From NCBI RefSeq assembly GCF_021183625.1, contig NZ_CP089214.1, positions 2,728,001-2,792,000 on the forward strand: a DNA stretch of 64,000 bases. The letters run 5' to 3'. The DNA comes from Nocardia asteroides (GTDB lineage Bacteria; Actinomycetota; Actinomycetes; Mycobacteriales; Mycobacteriaceae). The translations under genes were made by a program, and so were the position numbers. The notes beneath the pieces are model-generated. The model saw nothing but the letters and a program-made list of their open reading frames with translations. It searched no databases and had not been told where the DNA came from. This document shows positions 8,327 to 17,172 of this stretch, in pieces; position 1 is the first letter of the stretch; every line of letters begins with the position of its first letter.

Positions 8327-9156
8327 GCAGCAAAGACGCGTACTTCACCGGCAAGGTCTGTGTGATCACCGGCGCCGGCTCCGGCATCGGGCGGGCGCTG
8401 GCCGAGAACCTGGCGCGGCGCGGCGCCAAGCTCGCGCTCTCCGACATCGACACCGAGGGGCTGGCCGAGACGGTGCGGCGCTGCGAGGCGCTGGGCGCGC
8501 AGGTCAAGTCGGACCGGCTCGACGTCTCCGAGCGCGAGGCCGTGCTGCTCTACGCCGACGCGGTGCAGGCGCACTTCGGCGTGGTGCACCAGATCTACAA
8601 CAACGCGGGCATCGCCTACCACGGCGACGTGCTGCACTCGGGGTTCAAGGACATCGAGCGGATCATGGACGTCGATTTCTGGGGCGTGGTGAACGGCACC
8701 AAGGCGTTCCTGCCGCTGCTCCTGGAGTCCGGCGACGGCCACGTCGTCAACGTCTCCAGCCTGTTCGGGCTGATCGCGGTCCCCAGCCAGAGCGCCTACA
8801 ACTCGGCCAAGTTCGCAGTGCGCGGCTTCACCGAGTCGCTGCGCCAGGAGATGCTGCTCGGCAAGCAGCCGGTGCAGGTGACCTGCGTGCACCCGGGCGG
8901 CATCAAGACCGCGGTGGCCCGCAACGCCACCTACGCGGAGAACGTCGACGGCACGGACGCGGCCTCGCTCTTCGACAAGAAACTCGCCATGCACACCCCG
9001 GAGATGGCCGCCGAGACCATCACCGAGGGCGTACGCAGGGGCCACGGCCGGGTGCTGATCGGCTGGGAGGCCAAGCTGCTCGACCTGTTCGTGCGCATCA
9101 CCGCCTCCGGCTACCAGCGGATCTCCGCGCGGGCGCAGCGCGGCGTCCTGCGGTGA
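8323..9156 (+). CDS. Short-chain dehydrogenase/reductase (SadH-like)
   Basis: 277 aa from the GTG overlapping the monooxygenase stop (GTGA). The NAD(P) motif TGAGSGIG is at 16-23, the NNAG motif near 94, and the catalytic YxxxK at Y159 and K163. It would interconvert an alcohol and ketone, supplying or removing the ketone handled by the monooxygenase. The neighbour order resembles mymA-lipR-sadH, though lipR and sadH are swapped here. Cytosolic or loosely membrane-bound. Confidence 0.9.
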   Translation: MSSKDAYFTGKVCVITGAGSGIGRALAENLARRGAKLALSDIDTEGLAETVRRCEALGAQVKSDRLDVSEREAVLLYADAVQAHFGVVHQIYNNAGIAYHGDVLHSGFKDIERIMDVDFWGVVNGTKAFLPLLLESGDGHVVNVSSLFGLIAVPSQSAYNSAKFAVRGFTESLRQEMLLGKQPVQVTCVHPGGIKTAVARNATYAENVDGTDAASLFDKKLAMHTPEMAAETITEGVRRGHGRVLIGWEAKLLDLFVRITASGYQRISARAQRGVLR

Positions 9157-10088
9157 GCGACATGCGGGAACTGAACCTGCCGCTCCCGGTGGCGCGGGCC
9201 GTTCTCACCCCGCTCTACTGGGCGTCGCTGCACGCCAGGTTGCCGTTCCGGGTGCAGCGCAAGCTGCTCGACATCTCGTCGCACGCGCAGCTGCTGCCCG
9301 CGGGCACGGTGGTCCGCAGGATCCGGCTGGCCGGGCGGCCCGCCGAGCGGCTCACCGTCACCGCCACCCCGACCGACACCGAGGCGGGCGCGATCCTCTA
9401 CCTGCACGGCGGCGGCTACGTGGTCGGCTCGCTGGCCACGCACCGCTCGCTCGGCGCCCGGCTCGCCCGCGCCGCGGAGTGCCCGGTGTACTCGCTGGAC
9501 TACCGGCTGGCTCCGGAGCACCCGCTGCCCGCCGGGCTCGACGACGCCGAGGCCGCCTTCCTCGAGCTGGTCTCCAAGCACGGCTACCGCCCGGAGCGGA
9601 TCGCCGTCTCGGGCGACTCCGCGGGCGGCGGGCTCGCGCTCGCGCTGGCCCAGCGGCTGATCGCGAACCACGGAATCACCCCCGGCGCGCTCGGGCTGAT
9701 CGCGCCCTGGACCGACCCGAACGAGGTCCCGGAGCGCAACCGCGACCTGGTGATCAGCAAGCCCTGGTCGCGGCTCTGCGCGGCCGCCTACCTCGGCGCC
9801 GCGGACGGCACCGACTTCGGCTACGCCCCGCTCACCGGTGTGCTGCACGCGCTGCCGCCCACCTACATCCAGGTGGACGAGAGCGAGCTGCTGCACCCGC
9901 AGTGCGTCGCGCTGGCCGAGGCGCTGCGCGGGGCAGGTGTGCACGTGCGGTTCACCGAGACCCGCGGGCTCTGGCATGTGGCGCAGCTGCAGGCGGGGCT
10001 GGTCGGCCCCGCGGCCGCCGCGCTGTCCGAAATGGCGGAATTCTTGAGTGACGCATTACACCCGGCCGACCTGCGGGAACTAGGATAG
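9153..10088 (+). CDS. Alpha/beta hydrolase of the hormone-sensitive lipase family (LipR-like esterase)
   Basis: 311 aa from GTG overlapping the SDR stop. The oxyanion-hole motif HGGGY begins at H85 and the nucleophile elbow GDSAGG puts the catalytic serine at S156; a D near 240 and the LWHVAQ histidine near 275 complete the triad. Such enzymes hydrolyse short or medium acyl esters, fitting the ester product of a Baeyer-Villiger oxidation made by the first enzyme of the operon. The three genes overlap by 4 nt each, so they are translationally coupled. Confidence 0.9.
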   Translation: MSDMRELNLPLPVARAVLTPLYWASLHARLPFRVQRKLLDISSHAQLLPAGTVVRRIRLAGRPAERLTVTATPTDTEAGAILYLHGGGYVVGSLATHRSLGARLARAAECPVYSLDYRLAPEHPLPAGLDDAEAAFLELVSKHGYRPERIAVSGDSAGGGLALALAQRLIANHGITPGALGLIAPWTDPNEVPERNRDLVISKPWSRLCAAAYLGAADGTDFGYAPLTGVLHALPPTYIQVDESELLHPQCVALAEALRGAGVHVRFTETRGLWHVAQLQAGLVGPAAAALSEMAEFLSDALHPADLRELG

Positions 10089-10178
10089 TCCCAGCGGTTC
10101 CAGCAGACCGGGTGGCTTGCTGCTCGCTCGGCGCCGAAGCGGTGGCCGAGGTCACGTGCCCGCCCGGGGTGTCGTAGA

Positions 10179-10192
10179 TTACTGGCGAGTAA
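10179..10192. promoter_or_regulatory. Inverted repeat TTACTGGCGAGTAA upstream of the acyl-CoA synthetase
   Basis: Perfect 5-bp arms TTACT/AGTAA around a 4-nt centre, 20 nt before the start codon at 10213, in a 124-nt gap. The position over the core promoter suggests a repressor site, probably for a TetR-type fatty-acid regulator acting on the synthetase separately from the upstream operon. Confidence 0.45.
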
Positions 10193-10212
10193 ACCCACGT
10201 GGAAGGGCACTG

Positions 10213-12006
10213 ATGCGAGAGTTCGAAGTCCCGGCTTCCTACCGAATTCCGGAAGACGCGAACAATTCCGACAACGTTTTCCGGCACGCCGAGCGGACGC
10301 CCGACGTGGTGGTCTTCAACGTCCCGAACGGCACCAACACCTGGCGTGACGTGACGGCGGCGGAGTTCGCGAAGGCGGTCACCGGCGTGGCGAAGGGGTT
10401 GATCGCCTCCGGCATCGAGCTCGGCGACCGGGTCGGGATCATGGCCGCGACCCGCTACGAGTGGGCCGTGCTGGACTTCGCCATCTGGGCCGCCGGCGGC
10501 TGCACCGTCGCGATCTACGACAGCTCGGCCGCCGAGCAGGCCACCTGGATCCTGCAGGACTCGGCCACCAAGCTGCTGGTGATCGAGAACGCCAAGCACC
10601 GCGCGGTGATCGCCGAGATCGCCGACGGCGCGCTGCCCGACCTGCGCGAGACGCTGGAGATCGACGGCGGCGCGATCGAGACGCTGACCGACCGCGGCGC
10701 CGAGCTCGCCGACGACGCGGTGCACGAGCGGCGCAAGCAGGTGAACGCGGCCTCGCCGGCCACCCTGATCTACACCTCGGGCACCACCGGGCGGCCCAAG
10801 GGCGTCATGCTCACGCACGCCAATCTCTACGCCGAGTCGCAGTCCGACCGGATCGCGCTCGGCAAGTACGTGACCGAGGGCAAGAAGACCCTCATGTTCC
10901 TGCCGCTGGCGCACGTCTTCGCCCGCGCGGTCGCGCTCGCCGCCTTCGACGCGAAGGTCGTCGTCGCGCACAGCGCGGACTGGACCACCCTCGTCGACCA
11001 GTTCGGCGCGTACCAGCCGCACTTCATCCTCTCGGTGCCGCGGGTATTCGAGAAGGTCTTCAACAGCGCGAAGCAGAAGGCGCACGACGGCGGCAAGGGC
11101 AAGATCTTCGACGCCGCCGCGGCGACCGCCATCGAGTGGTCCGAGGCGCAGGAGAAGGGCGGCGCCGGCCTGGTGCTCAAGGCCAAGCACGCGGTCTTCG
11201 ACAAGCTGGTCTACAGCAAGCTGCGGGCAGCGCTCGGCGGGCGCTGCGAGGCGGCGGTCTCCGGCGGCGGGCCGCTCGGCGCGCGGCTCGGGCACTTCTT
11301 CCGCGGCGTCGGCGTCACCATCTACGAGGGCTACGGCCTCACCGAGTCGACCGCCGCGGTCACCGTGAACACCCCCGAGCACATTCGGGTCGGCTCGGTC
11401 GGGCGGCCGATCGAGGGCCACGCGGCCAAGATCGCCGAGGACGGCGAGCTGCTGCTCAAGGGCTCGGTCATCTTCGGCGGGTACTGGGGCAACTCCGAGG
11501 CCACCGAAGATGCCTTCGCCGACGGCTGGTTCAAGACCGGCGACCTCGGCGCCATCGACGGCGACGGCTTCGTCACCATCACCGGCCGGAAGAAGGAGAT
11601 CATCGTCACCGCCGGTGGCAAGAACGTCTCCCCCGCCGTGCTGGAGGACGCGCTGCGCGCGCACCCGCTGATCAGCCAGGTCATGGTGGTCGGCGACGGC
11701 AAGCCGTTCATCGCCGCGCTGGTCACGCTCGACCCGGAGGCGCTGCCCGGGTGGGCCGAGCGAAACGGGCTGCCCGCCGACACGTCGGTGACCGAGCTCG
11801 CCGAGAACCCGGACCTGGTCGCCGAGATCGACGCGGCGATCGCGGAGACGAACAAGAAGGTCTCCAAGGCCGAGCAGATCAAGAAGATCAAGGTGCTCGA
11901 CGTGGACTGGACCCAGGAGGGCGGGCAGCTCACGCCGAAGATGTCGCTCAAGCGGGCCGTGGTCATGAAGGAGTTCGCCACCGAGGTGGAGAAGATCTAC
12001 TCCTGA
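10213..12006 (+). CDS. Long-chain fatty acid-CoA ligase (AMP-forming, FadD15-like)
   Basis: 597 aa from ATG 10213, preceded by GGAAGGG. The ANL signature YTSGTTGRPKG is at 187-197, with further motifs GYGLTES and TGDLG (adenylation) and the GRKKEII hinge to the mobile C-terminal domain. It activates a fatty acid with ATP and CoA through an acyl-adenylate. The size and the inserted helical region (about 260-330, KHAVFDKLVYSKLRAALGG) match the FadD15/FAA1-like long-chain group rather than FadD13 of the M. tuberculosis mymA operon. It has its own promoter gap with an inverted repeat, but may work with the upstream enzymes. Confidence 0.92.
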   Translation: MREFEVPASYRIPEDANNSDNVFRHAERTPDVVVFNVPNGTNTWRDVTAAEFAKAVTGVAKGLIASGIELGDRVGIMAATRYEWAVLDFAIWAAGGCTVAIYDSSAAEQATWILQDSATKLLVIENAKHRAVIAEIADGALPDLRETLEIDGGAIETLTDRGAELADDAVHERRKQVNAASPATLIYTSGTTGRPKGVMLTHANLYAESQSDRIALGKYVTEGKKTLMFLPLAHVFARAVALAAFDAKVVVAHSADWTTLVDQFGAYQPHFILSVPRVFEKVFNSAKQKAHDGGKGKIFDAAAATAIEWSEAQEKGGAGLVLKAKHAVFDKLVYSKLRAALGGRCEAAVSGGGPLGARLGHFFRGVGVTIYEGYGLTESTAAVTVNTPEHIRVGSVGRPIEGHAAKIAEDGELLLKGSVIFGGYWGNSEATEDAFADGWFKTGDLGAIDGDGFVTITGRKKEIIVTAGGKNVSPAVLEDALRAHPLISQVMVVGDGKPFIAALVTLDPEALPGWAERNGLPADTSVTELAENPDLVAEIDAAIAETNKKVSKAEQIKKIKVLDVDWTQEGGQLTPKMSLKRAVVMKEFATEVEKIYS

Positions 12007-12067
12007 CGATTCTGTGAACAGCGCCGTCGCCGGAACTTTCCGGCGGCGGCGCTCTCCGTTCGCTGCG

Positions 12068-12073
12068 TACAGT
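12068..12073 (+). promoter_or_regulatory. -10 hexamer TACAGT, leaderless promoter
   Basis: TACAGT is followed by exactly 6 nt (CGGGAC) and then the ATG at 12080. This spacing places the transcription start on the A of the start codon and supports the choice of 12080 over an upstream GTG. Confidence 0.55.
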
Positions 12074-12079
12074 CGGGAC

Positions 12080-13744
12080 ATGATTGTGCGGGCCGCCGCC
12101 GGTGTCGCCGCCGGCATCGTGACACTGGGAACCGCCGAGCTGCTCGCCGGCGTGCTGGAGCCGGCCGCTTCGCCGCTGCGGCTGCTCGGGGACGCCGTGG
12201 TCGACCACGCGCCGCGCGGGCCGCGCGAGTGGGCCATCGAGACGTTCGGGACCGCCGACAAGATAGTGCTCGTCGTCGCCGTGCTCGTGGTGGCGGTGCT
12301 CGTTTCGGCGGTCGCCGGGGTGCTCGGGCGGGCCGGGGCCGCGGTTTTCGCGGTGTTCGGGGTCGGGGTGGTCGCGCTCGCCGTCGCCGAGGCGGGGGTC
12401 TTCGCGGCGGTGCCGACCGTGGTCGGCGTCGCGGCGGGGATGTGGGTACTGCTGCGGGCAGTCGATGGTTCGCGGGCCGGAAGCGCCACTCGCCGCGGTA
12501 CCGGGATGAGCGAGCAGGTAGCTGATGCCGGGGTGAACCGAGCGGCGGCTGACACTCGACCGCGCGAACGAATGGGCGATGTTGCGGGCCGCGCAGGCGA
12601 CGACGCAGCGAGCGCGGGCGGTGAGTCACCGAGCGTGGGCAGCGCGGCGACAAGTGCGGGACGCGAGGCAGGCGGGGCGGAGCGGCGGCGGGTGTTGCGC
12701 GGGCTCGCGCTGGCGACGAGCGCGGGGATCGCGGCGGGGCTGGCGGGGCGCGCGCTGGCGGCGCTGCGGACCGACGTCTCCGGCGAGCGCGCCGGAATCG
12801 CACTGCCACCGGCGCGGGAACCCCTGCCGGAGACGCCGTTCGGCGCCGACCTGCGCACCCCGGGGATCACCCCGTACCTCACCCCGAATGCCGAGTTCTA
12901 CCGCATCGACACCGCGATCACCGTCCCGCAGGTATCGATCGAGGACTGGTCACTGCGCATCCACGGCATGGTCGAGCGCGAGATCATCCTGCGCTGGGGT
13001 GATCTCGCGAGCCGCCCCGCGGTCGAGCGGCTGACCACGCTGGCTTGCGTCTCCAACCCGGTCGGCGGCGACCTGATCGGCAATGCGCGCTGGCTCGGCT
13101 ACCGGCTGGACGCGCTGCTCGCCGAGGCTCGGCCGCTGGCGGGCGCCGATATGGTGCTCTCCCGCAGCGTCGACGGCTGGACCGCGGGGAGCCCGCTCGG
13201 CGCGCTCACCGACGGGCGGGACGCGCTGCTCGCCATCGGCATGAACGGGGAGCCGCTTCCGGTGGCGCACGGGTATCCGGCGCGGCTGGTGGTGCCCGGG
13301 CTGTACGGGTACGTCTCGGCCACCAAGTGGGTCACCGAACTGGAGGTGACGCGGTTCGATCGGGCCACCGCCTACTGGACCAAGCTAGGCTGGGCGGCCG
13401 AGGGGCCGATCAAGACCGGGACCAGGATCGATACGCCCGCGGCGAGTGCTCGGTTGAAGCCGGGGCGGATTTCGGTCGCCGGGGTGGCGTGGGCGCAGCA
13501 TCGCGGGATCGCCGCGGTCGAGGTTCAGGTCGATGACGGGCCGTGGGGGCAGGCTCGGCTCGCTGCCGATGTATCCGTCGATACCTGGCGGCAGTGGGTT
13601 TACGAGTGGGACGCCACTCCTGGTCCGCACACGCTGCGGGCTCGGGCTACCGATGGGGCCGGAGCCGTGCAGACCGCTGAGGTGGCGGCGGCCGTTCCCG
13701 ACGGGGCCAGTGGGTATCCGGCGGTTTTCGTCCGGGTCGGGTGA
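12080..13744 (+). CDS. Membrane-anchored molybdopterin-dependent oxidoreductase (sulfite oxidase/YedY superfamily)
   Basis: 554 aa. Three to four hydrophobic segments fill residues 1-135, then a 70-residue polar, low-complexity stretch, then another hydrophobic segment (about 200-225). The catalytic part (from about 270) carries the molybdenum-ligating cysteine C323 in LACVSNPVGG, and the last 100 residues form the Mo-co dimerisation beta domain. Family members transfer electrons to or from sulfite or methionine sulfoxide. With this topology the Moco domain would face outside the membrane, though I see no clean twin-arginine motif. The leaderless promoter fixes the start. Confidence 0.85.
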   Translation: MIVRAAAGVAAGIVTLGTAELLAGVLEPAASPLRLLGDAVVDHAPRGPREWAIETFGTADKIVLVVAVLVVAVLVSAVAGVLGRAGAAVFAVFGVGVVALAVAEAGVFAAVPTVVGVAAGMWVLLRAVDGSRAGSATRRGTGMSEQVADAGVNRAAADTRPRERMGDVAGRAGDDAASAGGESPSVGSAATSAGREAGGAERRRVLRGLALATSAGIAAGLAGRALAALRTDVSGERAGIALPPAREPLPETPFGADLRTPGITPYLTPNAEFYRIDTAITVPQVSIEDWSLRIHGMVEREIILRWGDLASRPAVERLTTLACVSNPVGGDLIGNARWLGYRLDALLAEARPLAGADMVLSRSVDGWTAGSPLGALTDGRDALLAIGMNGEPLPVAHGYPARLVVPGLYGYVSATKWVTELEVTRFDRATAYWTKLGWAAEGPIKTGTRIDTPAASARLKPGRISVAGVAWAQHRGIAAVEVQVDDGPWGQARLAADVSVDTWRQWVYEWDATPGPHTLRARATDGAGAVQTAEVAAAVPDGASGYPAVFVRVG

Positions 13745-13761
13745 GCAGAAAGTTCTTGTTC

Positions 13762-13778
13762 GCGGGGCTCCGCCCCGC
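13762..13778. repeat. Short perfect hairpin GCGGGGCTCCGCCCCGC
   Basis: 7-bp arms with a 3-nt loop, 18 nt after the oxidoreductase stop. The GGGGCTCCGCCCC core is a common intergenic element in actinomycetes and may help end transcription. Confidence 0.5.
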
Positions 13779-13830
13779 ACCCCGGCGGCCGGCGCCGACG
13801 CACGACCCGGCCGGCGGTTCCGCGAGACAG

Positions 13831-13866
13831 CACCGCCGCGCGCGGCGAGAGCCGGGCGCGGCGGTG
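13831..13866. terminator. Bidirectional terminator-like hairpin between convergent genes
   Basis: An 11-bp perfect stem (13831-13841 with 13856-13866, arm CACCGCCGCGC) with a 14-nt loop lies between the converging oxidoreductase and MFS genes. No U-run follows, as usual in high-GC actinobacteria. Confidence 0.55.
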
Positions 13867-13878
13867 TGAGCTGGAGTT

Positions 13879-15357
13879 CTAGGCGGTGGAGCCGGCTGGT
13901 TCCGCTTCCTTGGGCGCGGCGCCCGCACCGTTCGCACTGCGATCGTGCCGGACGAAGAGGGCGGAGGCGACGACGCCGATGAGCAGCAACGCGGCGGGGA
14001 GCAGGATGGACTCGGCGAGCGCGGTACTGAACTTGTCCCGGACGAACTCCGGGACCGGCCCGCCCATGCCCTCGGCGGCGGGCCCGCCACCGAGCCCGGC
14101 CGCCGCGATCCGCGCGCTGATCAGCGCGGAAATAGCGGCGCTGCCGAGCACCGAGCCGACCTGGCGGGTGGTGTTGTAGATCCCGGCACCCGCGCCTGCC
14201 TGCCGCACCGGCAGGTTGTGCGTCGCGGTCGAGGCGAGCGGCGCCCAGATGCAGGCATTCGAGAACCCGGCGAGCACGCCGGCAACCATGAACAGGATCA
14301 GCGGGCTGTCCGGCGTCATGATCGCGGCGATCCAGAACAGCGCCACCGCGAAGAGCGTGAAGCCGACGGTCGGTACCAGCCGCGGATGCAGCCGGTCGGA
14401 GAACCGCCCGATCACCGGGGCCAGGATGCCGGTCGCGATCGCCATCGGCGCGAAGATCAGCGCCGACCGGGTCGGTGAGAGCTCGCGCACCGCCTGCAGA
14501 TAGAAGTAGGCGGGCACCATGAACGCGGTCACCGCCGCGCCCATGGCCGCGATCGCCAGGTTGGAGAAGGCGAAGTTGCGGTCCTTGAACAGGCCGAGCG
14601 GCACCAGCGGCTCGCCGGTGTTGCGCGACTGGTTCCAGAGGAAGTAGGCGAGGACGACGAGCCCGCCGCCGATCATGATCCAGATCAGCCAGTCCCAGTC
14701 GCGGGTGTTGCCCTCCTGGATCCCGAAGACCAGCAGGAACATGCCGACGGCGCTGAGCACGACGCCGGGGATGTCGAACCGGTGCCGGTTGGTCGGCAGC
14801 GACGGCACCAGCCAGACGGCCAGCGCGAAGGCGATGATGCCGACCGGCACGTTGACGAAGAAGATCCACTCCCAGCCGAGGCTGTCCACCAGCACGCCGC
14901 CCAGGATCGGGCCGACCAGGGTGGCCAGCCCGGCCACGCCGCCCCACAGCCCCATGGCCGCGCCGCGCTTGTCCGGCGCGAAGGTGCGGGTGATCACGGC
15001 CATGGTCTGCGGCGTCATCAGCGCGGCGCCGATGCCCTGCGCGGCGCGCGCGGCGATCAGCATGCCGATGGTGCCGGAGAGGCCGCACCAGAGCGAGGCG
15101 GCGGTGAAGACGGTGAGGCCGACCAGGTACAGGTTCTTGGGGCCGAAGCGGTCGCCGAGGCGGCCGGTGATGAGCAGCGGCACCGCGTAGGTGAGCAGGT
15201 AGGCGCTGGTCACCCAGATCACCGAGGAGATCTCGGCGTTCAGCTCCTCCATGATGGCCGGGTTGGCGACCGCGACGATCGTCATGTCCAGCAGGATCAT
15301 GAAGAAGCCCACCACCATGGCAAGCAGCGCATGCCACGGATTGCGGGTTTCGGACAT
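13879..15357 (-). CDS. MFS drug efflux transporter, DHA2 (EmrB/QacA) type
   Basis: 492 aa with about 14 hydrophobic segments. The first helix holds the LDMTIVAVA motif (motif D1 of the 14-TM family), the loop 2-3 motif GRLGDRFG, and the antiporter motif GLATLVGPILGG in helix 5. It would export hydrophobic compounds in exchange for protons. Its ATG overlaps the stop of the PadR gene (ATGA), so regulator and pump form an operon, the usual arrangement for inducible efflux. Confidence 0.92.
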   Translation of the reverse strand: MSETRNPWHALLAMVVGFFMILLDMTIVAVANPAIMEELNAEISSVIWVTSAYLLTYAVPLLITGRLGDRFGPKNLYLVGLTVFTAASLWCGLSGTIGMLIAARAAQGIGAALMTPQTMAVITRTFAPDKRGAAMGLWGGVAGLATLVGPILGGVLVDSLGWEWIFFVNVPVGIIAFALAVWLVPSLPTNRHRFDIPGVVLSAVGMFLLVFGIQEGNTRDWDWLIWIMIGGGLVVLAYFLWNQSRNTGEPLVPLGLFKDRNFAFSNLAIAAMGAAVTAFMVPAYFYLQAVRELSPTRSALIFAPMAIATGILAPVIGRFSDRLHPRLVPTVGFTLFAVALFWIAAIMTPDSPLILFMVAGVLAGFSNACIWAPLASTATHNLPVRQAGAGAGIYNTTRQVGSVLGSAAISALISARIAAAGLGGGPAAEGMGGPVPEFVRDKFSTALAESILLPAALLLIGVVASALFVRHDRSANGAGAAPKEAEPAGSTA

Positions 15358-16046
15358 CAGGAGCTCCTCGTTCGGGGCGTCGCCCCCGGCTCGGCCGGGA
15401 GCGGTGGTGGGTCCGCGCGGGCCGCGGTGGCCCAGGCGTCGATGGGGACCGCGATCCGGCGGCCGGTGCCGGGATCGAAGCGATCCCAGGCCAGGGTTCC
15501 GTCGTCGAGATCGCCGAGCAGGGCGTCCACCCAGCCGATCTCGGCCTCCCGCATGGTGCGCAGGTAGGTGAGCACCATCCAGTAGCGGCGCGGGAGGGCA
15601 TGGTCGCCCGCCCAGACGCCGAGTGCGCGAATTTCGTCGAGATCGGCGCCGAGCTGCGCGCGGCGCTGTGCCAGCAGTTCCCGCACCTGCTCCTTCGGCA
15701 GGTTGTGGGCCTCGGCCAGCGCGAGGGGGAATTCGGGGTATTCGGCGGCGGGGGTGCGCAGCAGGTCGGCGACCCGGTCGCGCAGTGCCGCGCGGCCGGC
15801 GGCGGTGATCCGGTAGGTGGTGCGCTCCGGGCGGCGGCCGTCGCGGTCGACGCCATCGGCGCGGATCAGTTCGCAGCCGGTGAGCCGGGCGACGGTGTGG
15901 TAGAGCGAGCCGGGGCGGACCTTGACCAGGCGGTCCATTCCCCGCTCGAGCAGGGTCTGGTGCATGTCGTAGGGGTGCCGGGGGCGTTCGTCGAGGAGCG
16001 CGAGGACCGCGACGGCCAGAGGCGTCACCGTGCCGAGCGCTCCCAT
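15357..16046 (-). CDS. PadR-family transcriptional regulator
   Basis: 229 aa. The N-terminal winged helix shows PadR hallmarks HPYDMHQ and the RPGSLYHTVARL recognition helix, then a RTTYRIT wing. The C-terminal half is a helical dimerisation domain of the long (Vir) subgroup. It is the first gene of an operon with the MFS pump and probably represses it. An imperfect dyad sits just upstream (16067-16084). Confidence 0.92.
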   Translation of the reverse strand: MGALGTVTPLAVAVLALLDERPRHPYDMHQTLLERGMDRLVKVRPGSLYHTVARLTGCELIRADGVDRDGRRPERTTYRITAAGRAALRDRVADLLRTPAAEYPEFPLALAEAHNLPKEQVRELLAQRRAQLGADLDEIRALGVWAGDHALPRRYWMVLTYLRTMREAEIGWVDALLGDLDDGTLAWDRFDPGTGRRIAVPIDAWATAARADPPPLPAEPGATPRTRSS

Positions 16047-16066
16047 GGGTGATCCTTCCGTGCCGA

Positions 16067-16084
16067 ATACTCCAGACGGAATAT
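16067..16084. promoter_or_regulatory. Imperfect inverted repeat, likely PadR operator
   Basis: ATACTCC-AGAC-GGAATAT: 7-nt arms with one mismatch around a 4-nt centre, 20 nt upstream of the PadR start. It overlaps the probable promoter and fits autoregulation. Confidence 0.5.
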
Positions 16085-16124
16085 ACGCCCGGGCAACGAC
16101 AGGAAGCGATCCGTTATTTCCGGG

Positions 16125-17048
16125 TCAGAGCGCGTGCGCGTCCAGCCAGCTCCTGGCCAGGTCGGCCGGGGAATCCCCGGCCTCGGCGCGCTGCACCAGC
16201 GTGACCAGTTCGTCGGTGGTGAGCTCGCCCGCCACCTGGTTGAGGCGCTCGCGGCCGCGGTCGTCGAGGACACCGTCGCGGAAGACGGGGACGACGTTCT
16301 CCGCCGGAACGGTCGCGTCGGCGATGACGGTCGATCCGGCGGTGCTGTCGGCGGGGACCGGGCCGGCCAGGATGCCCGCTCCGATTCGGCCCTCCAGCAG
16401 CGCGGCTCGCAGGGCGGCGGGATCGGCGAACCGCTCCGTGGTGGCGAAGATGCAGCTCGGGAGGGTTTCCGGCGGGGCAGGATCGAGGAGGCCGAGAGCG
16501 GGGGCGAGACCGCCGGTGCGCGCCGCACAGATTGCCATGACGGACTCGGGGTCGGTGCGGGATTCGAGGCGCGCGGTATCGGTGCCGACCAGGAGCCGGG
16601 GGCGCACGTCGGTGCCGTCGGCGGGGTCGGAGACGACGATGCCCTGCGGGAGGGAGCGGGCCAGCGCGGCGGCCGCGGTTTTCACCGGGTCGGCGGATGT
16701 TCCGGGCGTGGGCGCACCACCATCGGGCGACGCGATCGTGCTGAGCGCGGTGGCGTCGAAGAAGCGGGTGAGGGCGCCGGTGTGGTCGGCGAGCAGGTCG
16801 ATCGAGCCGGAGTCGAGCGCGGCCAGCCGGGCTCCGCGGTCCCCGGGGGCGGGGGAAACCTCCGCCGGGATCCCGCCGCGGGAGAGCGCACCCGCATAGA
16901 TCTCGGCGAGCACCGCCGACTCCGCGGTGTCCCCCGCGCCGACCGTCACCACGGACTCCCCCACCCCGTCACCACAGGAAACGACGGCGGCGAACGCGAG
17001 CAGCGCCGGGATCAGCGCCGTCCTGCGCGCCAACGCGGGCAACTCCAT
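16125..17048 (-). CDS. Osmoprotectant-type substrate-binding lipoprotein (OpuAC/ProX-like), divergent copy
   Basis: 307 aa from ATG 17048. A hydrophobic signal ends in the lipobox AVVSC with C25 as the lipidated cysteine, so the mature protein would be tethered outside the membrane. The body follows the glycine-betaine/choline binding fold: an early acidic SAVLAEIYAGAL helix, a LLADHTGALTRF strand-loop, and the closing RLNQVAGELTTDELVTL helix. It is a diverged relative of the binding protein encoded head-to-head at 17173 and lacks some aromatic residues seen there. It may feed the same ABC permease with another ligand. Confidence 0.75.
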   Translation of the reverse strand: MELPALARRTALIPALLAFAAVVSCGDGVGESVVTVGAGDTAESAVLAEIYAGALSRGGIPAEVSPAPGDRGARLAALDSGSIDLLADHTGALTRFFDATALSTIASPDGGAPTPGTSADPVKTAAAALARSLPQGIVVSDPADGTDVRPRLLVGTDTARLESRTDPESVMAICAARTGGLAPALGLLDPAPPETLPSCIFATTERFADPAALRAALLEGRIGAGILAGPVPADSTAGSTVIADATVPAENVVPVFRDGVLDDRGRERLNQVAGELTTDELVTLVQRAEAGDSPADLARSWLDAHAL

Positions 17049-17172
17049 TCGGCGACACCAACTCTCTCCAGCCGACGCGAACACCGCCGAGCGGGCAGTA
17101 TGGACTATCGGCAAATGTACCGGGGTAGCCCCGGCACCGCCGCCGCCCCGTACCCGGACGCAAAGGACTCCC

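Noticed and set aside
10089..12006. Assigning the acyl-CoA synthetase as FadD13 of a full mymA operon
   Set aside because: Its length (597 aa) and insertions fit the FadD15 type, and it has a separate promoter region; FadD13 is about 500 aa.
9952..12882. 976-codon minus-strand frame opposite the acyl-CoA synthetase and oxidoreductase
   Set aside because: Composition is Arg/Ala/Pro shadow; the plus strand carries well-recognised enzymes with complete motifs.
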